The notes under the pieces were generated by a model. It saw only the letters and a list, made by a program, of their open reading frames with translations, was not told where the DNA came from and ran no database searches. A DNA stretch of 64,000 nt, taken from Lepidostoma basale (lineage: Eukaryota > Arthropoda > Insecta > Trichoptera > Lepidostomatidae). The stretch lies in assembly GCA_022606425.2 (NCBI GenBank), contig JAHDVF020001501.1, positions 1,302,001 through 1,366,000 on the forward strand, read 5' to 3'. Below, one piece after another: positions 35,090 through 46,500 of this stretch. Positions within the stretch are counted from its first letter, which is position 1; each line of letters opens with the position of its first letter. Made by a program: the position numbers and the translations under genes.

Positions 35090-37200
35090 AGTAGGTACTT
35101 TCGAAATAAACTTCTCGTAACTTTTTACCGCGAAATTTAAAAATTTCCCATTATAAAATAATAATAAAAAGTTTGTTTCATATCAAAATTCCACGCTTGC
35201 AGACTAATTCCGATTAAGTGAAGGAAGAAAATCATTTTATTTATATTTTATATACGGTTTTGAATTGTAAGGTTAATCACAGATTATTTTTATTATCATT
35301 CACGGCAACGATACAATATTTTGTTATCATAAACAAGTATATTTATGCGCATGTGTGATTATTTAATATGATTTCGAATTATTTAACAATCCCGTACGTA
35401 ATAAATAATAGCATCAGTCCGTGCTGGGTTATATATCACTATTTTATTTGAAAATAGAATCGTGACTTGTGTCGCGACGGCGCAACTGCATTGAATGAGC
35501 AGTATGAGCACCGGACACCGGATAAAAGGATATCTGTGCGCAGTTCGTGTTTACAAGGTCATGTTATGAATACACGGGAGTCGCTTACTGTGTCATCTTG
35601 GATTTATATATCAACAAAAGGACGCCATTGTATTTCTCACGAGTTTAAACGACTAATGGTAAGATAAATCATTATATTTTTAATAAATAACTAAATCAAC
35701 GGACGACTGACACTGCTTTATATTCATTTGCCGGAAAATATGGTCGCATGCAAAATAAAATAGCATTTGAAATACTTTTGGAGATATGAACAGTTATTCA
35801 TTTATTAAATACAAACCTTTATTATAATCAGACGTTCGTTTTGAATTATTTTAAGTAGTTTCATATATTTATCAATTTGCGTTGTTTTTGTCAATCCGAA
35901 ACTCTCGTGTGCCTATAAAATGGATGATTTAAAAAAGTAAAATTGACAGAGTTGTGAGCTCTGCTCTCGCATCAAGTTTACAATTTACTTATATAATAAA
36001 ATTAAAAAGTTTCTTGATGTAATCATTGTGTACTTTGCGGTTTATTTCCAGTGAAAATAGGATACCGCGATTGCACTCTCATACTGATTCATACCTTCAA
36101 GCGAAAACGAGACATACGCATTAGACGTCAGGTTAGAGCGAGATATAACGATAATAAAGTAGTACATTCAGGTACATATACAAAACAATCGGCGCGACGC
36201 GGTATGCGCGGTGGTCTGCCGTGTCCTGCCGGCCTATGGGCCTACTCCCGCCCGGTCCTGTTTTCTTGGGTTTGAATTACTAGAGGCGTAGTAAAAATTT
36301 TTTTTTGCTTACTCCTACAAATATTATCTTTATTTTATAAATTTGAGATTTGCGAGTAATTAGATTGGAAATAATGCTCAAACAGTATTGTAAAAAAAGC
36401 CAAATATTTAGATTAAGACTTATGGGATTCTGGATATAATAAAGGCGTGATAAAAATAAATGCCGGAAAAAAAGATGTGAAAGGATAGTCCTCATATCAA
36501 AATTGTACATTTATGTATCCCAATGATAAGAATATTTTTAGCATTCAGGTTATTTTTTTTTTTAAAAACATTTTATTCACGAATTATTTCTAAATAATCA
36601 AAGTGCAAGCAGATGTTCACGTGCTGTATAGCAGTAATATAATTATTTTTCCATGTAAACAGCAAAAATTATCACCCAAAGCTAGCAGAATAATAACAGC
36701 ACATGCACAAGCCTATCTCACTGATTAAAGTATACACTTGTGAATGTTACACTGAAAATAGTACTCATTGAATGAATGCTTTACTTTGAGGCTTGAATGG
36801 ATACAAAATTCATAAATCCAGTTATGCATATTAGGTACATCATGCAATGTCATCGCTGAATGCCTCAACTGTGTCTATTTACCAATCAATAAATTTTGTC
36901 CATAAACGGGGGCTCCTATCTCAACCTAACATTTAGAAGAAGTGGAAGCTTAACATTCCACCCGGTATCTAAATCTAAATTCTTTCAACTAAGGCAACTG
37001 AAACGTGTAAGATGTTTACCTATTGATGAAGCCAGGACATCTGTAAATTCGTTGATTCCTAATAATCAATGAAATATATGCCGGATTATCAAATAATCAA
37101 TTGATCAGAATACAAAGTGTATTCATGCTGCTGCCTGATTGATTATGATATATCATATTAAACCAATCCTTAAAGAACTAGAATCCAGGAGCGAGTAAAA
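35090..37200. other. Intergenic stretch without a recognisable gene
   Basis: AT-rich sequence with one more GC-balanced patch (35460-35660, ending at a gtaagat that would fit a splice donor) and another at 36050-36270. A segment at 35680-35731 is shared with the insertion at 34467-34540. No frame here resembles a known protein. The patches could be pieces of an LTR element or untranslated exons; I cannot decide. Confidence 0.3.
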
Positions 37201-37204
37201 TATG

Positions 37205-37490
37205 AATTGTGTTTGACACCAGAGATTCTCAGTATACATTTCACAGCCATGCCAATGGAAAGACAACCTTTACTCCAATCAGTAGAAACCAATACGAACA
37301 ATATAGCAATTCCAGCAAGAACTACTAAACCAAGTTTCTATGATTGTGTTATCAGTGTCACGGGTCCATCGGCATGGAATAATCTCCGTTAGTATTAATT
37401 ACGAGGAGATAACTAAAGACTGCACTTTTCAATCTGCCTTTTTCTAGTGCGCCCTTGGACTAATTAATTTTACAATAGGGCCCCTTTAAA
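37205..37490 (+). mobile_element. 3' end remnant of a non-LTR element
   Basis: Plus-strand reading MPMERQPLLQSVETN...IPARTTKPSFYDCVISVTGPSAWNNLR, then a decayed tail with aaaataaataaat. The SVTGPSAWNNL motif parallels [11 protein letters not shown] at 1575-1735, and both are followed by a tagtgc.cccttgga block. From 37490 to 38240 I see no further feature. Confidence 0.55.
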
Positions 37491-38245
37491 AATAAATAAA
37501 TCGTGAAAAGTTTTCTTGCTACACTAAATAGTTATTTTAAAATATATTTTGTCAACACAAGGGTTTTCTTAAAGTAGTATCAAGTATCTTTATCATATAT
37601 AGTTATTTTAAAAATATGATATTCCAACTTTGGATTAATATTCTGTGATTATTTTATGTTGAGATAAAAAATAAAAAGATTTGTAATAAATTTGATTATG
37701 CCTTTGCTCATCACGCTTTTAGAAATGATCTGGCCAGGGTTTTCTCCCCAAAATAGTTGTTATGTATCATATAATACCACTTGCTCGTGATTGCCAAATT
37801 GACTAGCACCATCAAGGACACTGATGACATAGTAGAACCTCACCAACCCGAACCCAGACCTGATCACTGTCACTTTTAAGGATTGAGAATATTTATCTTT
37901 CAGAATATATATCTGCGCAAAATTAAACATTTTTAAGGATAGAGTATTAATAGAAATTAAGACCTATCCCTCTGTCTCAAAAGCTCAGTATTTATTAGAA
38001 TATTTTAATAAATTATAAGAAATCTAATATATAGTTTTTAAAATGTATAAATGTAAAAAATTATGTCATAGTAAAGATTCATTAAATCAAATATTTGTGT
38101 GATCAGTCTTATTTAGAATACAAATTAGTCTCCTACAGTAGCCCAACATTCCTTTCCTGTAATTGTCATGCCTGGTTTTGGGTTGACAAGGCTCTACTAC
38201 TCGTATATACAAATACAAATAATAAAAAAGCTTGTATTTTTCAAA

Positions 38246-38425
38246 CTATTCCACAGGTTTTATTTTGATAAATCTTGATATGATGATAACTACAAATATT
38301 GTGGATAAAACAAAGCAACCAGCAAATATATAAAATGTATCTTCCGTGAAGACATCGGTGAAGGCCGGGATCTGGTTGTAGATCTGGTCAATGACCTGCA
38401 AGTTACCTTTCTTGTTGCGGGCCAT
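38246..38425 (-). CDS. 59-aa single-pass membrane micropeptide, second cistron
   Basis: A complete ATG-TAG frame on the minus strand starting 12 nt downstream of the mL53 stop codon (TGA at 38438-38440). The protein begins MARNKKGNLQVIDQIYNQIP, has an acidic/aromatic stretch (FTDVFTEDTFYIF), then a hydrophobic segment at about residues 33-52 (FAGCFVLSTIFVVIII) and a short basic tail ending KIKPVE. Codon use is GC-richer at the 5' end, like the neighbouring coding exon, and unlike random AT-rich DNA here. No intron, promoter gap or splice acceptor separates it from mL53, so it is most simply the second ORF of a dicistronic mRNA. I do not recognise the family; it resembles small integral membrane proteins in size and layout only. 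Confidence 0.7.
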   Translation of the reverse strand: MARNKKGNLQVIDQIYNQIPAFTDVFTEDTFYIFAGCFVLSTIFVVIIISRFIKIKPVE

Positions 38426-38437
38426 GCTGCCGCCGGT

Positions 38438-39465
38438 TCAGCGCCTGCTCGCGCTCTTCTTTTCTGATTTTGTCTTTAAAATGGTTGTTATTTGTTCTTT
38501 AGGTGCTAATGGTGTGACATGCTTATTGCAAATCTCAATCAATTCTAGACAACTGAGATTTGCACTCTTTATTGTTATTTTTTCGGTGCCGACTTGATCT
38601 GAAACAAATTTATAAAAAAAAAGCTTTTTTACTTTAAAGATGAGATAATTTTTTTTGTGTTTACATTCTAAATTCTATTCTCACTTTTTTTTTAATTGTT
38701 ACACATGAAAAATTAAATAAATATGTGAACTAAGATTTTGTAATAAAAAAATACCTGCTATGTCTGGTAAAAGTTTAAATGTGACGGTTGGATCTTGGCG
38801 ATCACAAACTATTTCTGTCTTTACTGAGCAATTTGGTGCCTGCTGGGTCAATTTGGGTAATGTAACATAAAATAAAAATTGCCTGAAAAATAAAATGATC
38901 TTGAGTAACAGGTGATATTAGTACCCTATTTTCAAGACTAAAAATGTATTTTGAAGACAAAAATTAGGCTCTAAACAAAGGTTCAATTCAGCCTTTTCGT
39001 ATTTGTTCAAAACGGGAACACTGATACATATAAAATAAAATACAACGCTCGTATTGCGAAATGTCTATTTTTACAACGATTCTTTTTTAATTATTGACAG
39101 GAAGATGTCCACTGAGATAGAGCTAGCAGCCAGTGCTGGACCCTTGGTGCACTTGACACTCCCAAATATCACGTCTCTGGGGCTCAATGCCGCTGTAAGC
39201 ATACTAGGGAAAGCATATGGATGTGGACAATGCAGCGGTAAGTAAATCAATAATAGGGACACAAAACGAACGCCAATAAATATTTTCAGTCGAGAAAAAC
39301 GTTTTAGCCGCTAACCTACCTGATAGGGAATGCCTTTTCGTGAAAGGGGTCAAATTTGACAGTGATTCGTTGAACGGCCTTAAAGTTTAAACTTTTTAAA
39401 TGTTTAGCTATAGCCGACACTACGCCAGCTGAACGTGTACGACAGCCGCTAAAAGGTATAGACAT
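38438..39465 (-). CDS. mRpL53: Mitochondrial large-ribosomal-subunit protein mL53
   Basis: Three phase-consistent coding exons on the minus strand: 39320-39465 (ATG at 39465), 38755-38882 and 38438-38598, giving 144 aa. The central signature is RITVKFDPFHEKAFPIRQFL, closely parallel to the RVQFCPFEKNVESTRTFL segment of animal mL53, followed by a thioredoxin-like-sized domain (CSVKTEIVCD, VTFKLLPD, LELIEICNKHV) and a basic tail (TKSEKKSASRR). mL53 is a metazoan component of the large mitoribosomal subunit. Its first intron (38883-39319) contains, on the other strand, a candidate AGO1 first exon. The 3' exon continues without interruption into the micropeptide ORF. Confidence 0.88.
39105..39237 (+). 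CDS. AGO1: Candidate alternative first coding exon of AGO1
   Basis: An open segment starting MSTEIELAASAGPLVHLTLP and ending ...GCGQCS, then G|gtaagt at 39238. It is preceded by a good acceptor (ttattgacag|gaag). It ends with one base over, exactly the phase AGO1 exon 2 (42084) needs, so it could replace the MYPVGQ exon. I believe some insect AGO1 isoforms begin with an MSTE-type leader, but could not check. It lies inside the first intron of mRpL53 on the opposite strand. Confidence 0.5.
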
Positions 39466-40532
39466 TTTTAGTTCTATTATTTTTGCGCATGCACAGCCAG
39501 GACGTAAATATCTCTATCTCTGTTACCAGTGTTGCCAGCTAGTGAATACTCTCTTATATAATAATGTTGCAATTTATTTGAAAAAATTTAACTAAAAAAT
39601 TGGGGTAATTTAAAAAATATATTTTGTATGATAAATTTTCGGTGCTTTCAATACAGTTTGGGGCTATGCAGCTTCGATCACATACGGAAACTCCAAATCC
39701 TGAAAAATAAGGCTTTCCATTTATCGCTTGGTGCGCCGATGATAAATCGGGAATCCCGATGATAAATGAATTCATTCAGAAACCCGTCAACGTAGAACAA
39801 AGAACTTCCTTCACATCCTAACCCTAGAATAAAAGGCCTTTCAAATAACGACTCAAACACCCCCAGCCGCCACAAGCGCCCAAATCGATTCTCCTTCTGA
39901 GGAACACTCTGGGTCCCTCAAATTGAGCCGCCGCGTTAAGCAAAATTTATTTATATTATATATTTATACACATTTAAATATATATTTCTCACCAGTTTTC
40001 CCCTTTTTCGCCAACTGTTGGGTGTGAATTTCACGTGATCTCATGTGTAACTGTCATGTCAGAAATTTTCACACTCTTCATCATTATCTTCTCGCTGTCG
40101 TCTCTGAAGAAACAAGAATATAAAACTTCAATTGGCGAGTTAGGGGGCAACTTTTGTAAACGTACCCATGAGTTTGTTGATAGGATAGTTTTGCCACGAG
40201 TAACATTTTTTTTATCCTCTAGTAATCGTTATTTCTTTGAATCGGGAAACAATTTTTTTTTTTTTTTCGGAAATATATAAACGATAAGTACACATTATTC
40301 TTTTGAGGTGAAATGTTAAAAAAGGGACAAAACGTTGTTAAATGAATCCAGTTCTTACTCCCAATAAAATATACAATTTTTATTTGTAGCTGGCAACATT
40401 GTGATGACGTTGCATATGGCGTCCGCGAGAAACGAGAAATGGCGTGTGTGTGTTCTCTGTTATCCGACATTTTTATTTAAAGTTGATTTTCTAGTGCGTT
40501 TCTTTAATTAATTGTTAAATTTTAATCGAAAA

Positions 40533-43500
40533 ATGTATCCTGTAGGTCAACGTAAGTTACTCAAACTTCCTAATTTACTCTGATGTGTTATCATTTTCAT
40601 TAATATGTTTGGCAATATACAAAAAATAGGTAATACACGCTTGCAACGCCCTTTGTTTGAAACACTTTAGCTATTTTATTAGGCAATCATCTTGAAAAAT
40701 CTATTAAATTAATAATATAATATGTTTATTGTTGTTACATTAAATAATTTTTATTATTTTATAAATATGTTTGTCCTTTCTTCAACAATCTAAAACAGAT
40801 TTCGTTTGGTCGAAATTAGCATCGACATGTAAATTATTGTTTTTAAGGTTATCAATAATTTGTACAAAGGCAGTAACCTACATTTAGATTTGATGCAATA
40901 ATCATTTAAAAAAATCATTTAAACCTATTTTATAACCATGCCTATGGTCTGATTTATATATATTTTTCTTTTAATATGTTATTTTTACGTTTAAATTAGC
41001 TGAATTGACATTCTGTATAGACTCCGTCTTAGTTTTTCACACGGTACAAAATGTTTATTATTTTTTTTTTACTGAAATTTGTTCATATTACCTTTAACTG
41101 GTGATTTGAGATCACATTTTATTAATATATTTTTATTTGAACATAATTGAATTTGCACGCTTAATATCACTCATTGTAATGAATGATTAGCTTGTTTGTA
41201 ACATTTTATCCAATGTATTATTGTAATGCATGTTTTTAAAAATGTTCAATTTCTTTATCATTATTATGAGAACCCCTAATGTCAAAACGGTCCACATTTA
41301 AAAATAAGCAAACTGGGAGTTGTACCATAAATTTTGCTCTAAGACCATATATATATATATTTATTTTTTCTTAAGAATCTTGTATCTATTATTTATATTT
41401 ATATACTTTTTAATATCAAAATGGGATACCATAAAATATTTATGTACAGCTGAAATTATTTATTTTTTTATAGATCTTAATAGAGAACATAGTGATAAAT
41501 ATTTTTTTACTTCATTGTCTTGAATGCTTCAGTGTAGAATTAAGCGCCAATACAGTAAAAGCTTACAGGGTAGCTGCCTCCACTTTTGTTCCAAGGGGTG
41601 CGTGCATTGCGTGAGACATATGTGTATTATTATGTATTAATTAACAAATATGTTGTAACATTTTGGGTTGATTTAATTAGGACACCAGTTAATGCTTTCG
41701 CTGTCTCCATTTAGCGGTCTGTGGGTTTAATTAATTGAACCTCATTGAGGTCACACCACCAAAATATTGTGCTGAATATTTTGAGTTGTCTATGGTGTTT
41801 TAATAATAACTGCTTCCGACTTTGATTTTTCTCTTTTCAAGTAATTATTATAAATACAATAAAAATCATCAAAGTAAATCTTTTTTTTTTAAATGTAATA
41901 TTTTTTTCGAGAAGTTGCTTTTGAAGTTTCTCTTGAGCCTTGTCAGACTTTGAGCAAGGTGGATCGGGATCTAAATTGGTTGCAGCGAATGCGTTAGTGA
42001 TGGTTGGGTGTGTATGAGTAGTGCTAGAGCTAGTCAGTGGTGGCGGTGAAGCGAGCGCCCCTCACCATCTGTGTTTATTGTAGAGTCTTCCTGGACCTCG
42101 TCCCCGCCGCGCCCGCCGAGCCCCACACAGGCGCAGACCAGCTTCGAGCAGCTCTCACGTAATGATCTAATTTAACACTACTATCTCTTTACTACTTTTC
42201 CACTCAGGTTCCGCGATCAGTGTCACCAATCACCCGACACTCTGAAGGTAACTGCCGTAGCTCAAGGAGTTTCTCTTGTACTTGTATCACTCTGACTGTC
42301 GTGTATTCATATTTTGCACTCCTACGTGTGTTCTGCACCTCCTAACACTAATGTTGTATTTTTTAAAGGGAAATAAAGTCATCTTGTATTTAACTAATCA
42401 TTATTAATGAATTGGGTTAATTTGTGATTTTGCGCTTTGTATTAAGGAATATGGACAATTTGCACCGACTTCAAAACAGAAATGAATCAACATCTTGGAT
42501 GATTATTCTTAATTATAATACTATAAATGTTATTACTACTATTATTGTGGCAAAACTAATTGAATAGCTACTAGAGAAATATTATGGTGCCTAATTTACG
42601 ATATGCTATTGCATATACTAATTTCAATGAATTTAATATTAAGGCACGGCAGAACTTCTTAGTATATTACAAAAAACTTTCATTAGATATGCAAAGAACA
42701 AGTATTTATTAGACATGATTATAGATATACAATTAATGAATTGTTGTCATTAATTTTTTTTTTCCATACTTTGAATGAATTACTGAAAAAAAATTGTCTT
42801 AAAACCATTCGGATCTTCCAATTAATGCTGTTTTATGTTGATTAAAATAATTTAACATCCCGCTCATTGGATTATACTCAATATGTTTTCAGTAATTGTC
42901 TTTTTTTTAACAAGTGATAAGTTAATGAGTGAGAATCTAAATTAATATTTCTAACAACCCACACTATAACCTAGTGTACTCTGTTTACTGTCGGTTACAT
43001 TTAAAATCATATCACATTTATATTGAACGGGTCAAGTTAGGTACCAACAAATTACACCTTGTCTCCGATTTGATCTGTTTACCTTTTGTGTTTGTCGATG
43101 AATGCCACAATAAATAGTGGACCACCAGTTCACAGCGCCTTAGTATATTTTTGTTGCTGTGGATTTACGCCTTATAGTAATATAATTAGTGAGTGCAGGT
43201 TGAAATCTGGCTGTCGGCAACAGAGAATGGCATTGCTTTACAAAATAATTATTGAAATTATGCATTTAGATATGTTATTTCTATATTTGATATATTTAGG
43301 TAAATCCCTATGTTGGGCTATATTTTATTGCTAATTAAATGCTCCTTCAGTTAAAATGAATTGCACATAATTTGATGAAATACTTAGTGCTTCATAATAC
43401 TTTGAAATAACCAAACCAGACAGAAAAAAGTCACCTTCGTTCAATATTCCAACATTTTTATACAGGATGTATAATGGTTAGCTCATTGGTTTTTGTTTAA

Positions 43501-46500
43501 ATTGCTTTGTTGTAAAATACAATGTAACAAGTAAAATTGACCAGGGACTACCATTATGCAAACAAACTACAATCAAATGTAATAAAAAAAATTCCAGACT
43601 AAAGTATGCAGATTTAGGAAAAAAGTTGCATTAGTCATTGCCTAATCTGTACCTGCATGAAGTTCTCTGCATTGCAAAATATTAAACAATGGTTTATTGT
43701 TTAGCGCCACCAGCAAGTGGCAGCGTGGGCTCCAATGCCAGCGGAGTGACGGGTGTGTCCGGGGGCAGCGGAGGAGGCAGCGGGGGCGGACCGCTGGGGC
43801 TCGTGGCCCCGGCTGCACCCCCGGATCTGCCCGTGTTCTCCTGCCCCCGCCGCCCCAACCTTGGCCGTGAGGGCCGCCCTATTGGTCTACGCGCTAACCA
43901 TTTCCAAATATCCATGCCTCGGGGCTTTGTTCATCACTACGATATCAATATTCAACCAGACAAATGCCCCAGAAAGGTGAGTAAATAAATGCAAATGTGA
44001 TCATTTGTTTAATTTTTTTTATTAACAAAGTTTCATCATCACGTCACATTCTCTTGATTCTTGCGTTGGGGTCATAACCATGACCAATGTCTTAATTTCT
44101 CCTGTCTTCATTATTGTACCTTTGCAACAAATTTGGTCTCAAATTATTAAATATTTTTCCTATTAAATTGTATATAACCAATTTTGATTAAATGGTTTTT
44201 GTAATATATTTTTTTCTTTCAGGTTAATAGAGAAATTATAGAAACTATGGTTCACGCATACAGTAAAATATTTGCAACGCTGAAACCTGTATTTGATGGC
44301 AGAAATAATCTATACACAAGGGACCCATTGCCCATTGGAAATGATCGTGTGGAGTTAGAAGTCACCCTGCCTGGCGAAGGCAAGGACAGAGTCTTCAGAG
44401 TGACTATCAAATGGGTTGCGCAGGTATGTATTCAGTTAGATATTCAATAAACAGATATTATTTACTATGGAAGTGACCTACCTCTGATGGATATAAATTG
44501 CTATCCTTTAGTAGTCCTAATGACCATGTTGCCTTGCAGCTTCAAAGATATGGATCCCATCATGCAGAACAAACCTGTCTCTGGTAAAGTGAAGAGTAAA
44601 CTGGTAAACTGCTAAATATGGTCACTTAAAAGTATTCAGTTTTCTTAAAAAGGCCCTCCATTCCTTTTGTGCTATTGACGAGTATGTTTCCATCTCATGA
44701 TGTGGAATGGTTATTTGGCAGGTATCGCTATTTGCACTGGAGGAGGCCCTGGAGGGACGCACGCGGCAGATCCCCTACGATGCTATCCTGGCATTGGATG
44801 TAGTGATGCGCCACCTGCCCTCCATGACCTACACACCCGTAGGTCGCAGCTTCTTCTCCTCACCAGATGGATACTACCACCCGCTGGGTGGGGGCCGTGA
44901 GGTCTGGTTCGGCTTCCACCAGTCCGTGCGGCCCAGTCAGTGGAAAATGATGCTCAACATTGACGGTAATATTTATAACAACTTCCATCTCATGCAGCTA
45001 TTTTTACTGCTTTTTAACAAATCACATTTTGTGTTAAAACATAATAAATAATCGGCTGAATAAATTTGAAGCTCTTGAATCACACACAAATATGTTGGTA
45101 ATTTGTAATATAAACTAAATTAATATTTTGTTTATATATATGATGAATATTATTTCCTTGAATGTGTATTTATAAAAATACTTGCACCTGAACATGTGTG
45201 GAGTTTTAAAGGTCTGTTTTTGTTTTAGTGTCCGCCACTGCATTCTACAAAGCACAACCTGTGATTGATTTTATGTGTGAGGTGCTCGATATTCGGGACA
45301 TTAACGAACAGAGGAAACCTCTGACTGATTCTCAAAGAGTCAAATTTACCAAAGAAATCAAAGGACTAAAAATAGAAATTACCCATTGCGGCTCCATGAA
45401 ACGGAAATACAGAGTCTGCAACGTGACAAGAAGACCAGCCCAAATGCAATCGTAAGTTCTAATTTTTAGAAGATAAAAACAAAGTTATATTTTACTTCGT
45501 AGTGATACAAGCATTAATCCTTTTTATCGTCCTTGAGCAATATATTTATATGTTTTCCAATCACCGGACAATTATGAAAGAGTAATAATGTTTTGAAGTG
45601 TGTTTCTTGTAAATATTTCTTTTTGAAAAGGACACACTTTTAACCACTTCATTTCAGAAACACCTTTTGGAACTTCACATACATGAAGTATTTCAGCATT
45701 CCGTGTCGATCTTGATTTCCCAACAATCTTATCACACTTAATATCCTACAAAGATTATATGTGCACTTATAGTAACATATTCATTGAAACAAATGTTTGT
45801 TTTCCAGTTTCCCCCTTCAGCTTGAAAATGGGCAGACGGTGGAGTGCACGGTAGCCAAATATTTCCTGGACAAGTACAAGATGAAGCTGCGCTATCCGCA
45901 CCTGCCCTGCCTGCAAGTGGGGCAGGAGCACAAGCACACCTACCTGCCCCTGGAGGTGTGCAACATTGTGCCCGGCCAGAGGTGCATCAAGAAGCTCACT
46001 GACATGCAGACGTCCACCATGATCAAGGCCACGGCTCGCAGCGCCCCTGACAGGTCTGTTTTCAACATCTACCACCATTTGCGTGTAATTATTTCAGTCC
46101 TGATATATTTTCCTACATTTATTACCCGCTTTTACATTTTTTCTTCCCACAATTTATGTCGAAATTTTTCAAAATACGAGAGTCACGCGCGCTTGACAAT
46201 GAATTGGCGCAGTAGACATATTATTTCGGTCGTGTTTGGTCAGCGAGTGACATTGTGATTGGTTGGTATACAGCGCGCAATGTGATTGGCCGACATCTTT
46301 CAATTTTACCCATTCTCTTCTGTCATTCGGTTTTCTACTCGATTTGTAATGCTTCATTAAGTTTATTACAATCTTTTCTTTCTTTTTACATCCTCATTCA
46401 TCTGACGTGTAATTTGGAGATAGATACCTATCACTACTTTGGCTATAATAAAAAATCGGGAATCAATTGAAAAAAGTGCAATTCAATATGATCCCATGGC

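Noticed and set aside
43694..43915. Antisense frame rich in Pro/Gly/Arg at AGO1 exon 3
   Set aside because: Complement of the glycine-rich AGO1 leader; composition explains it.
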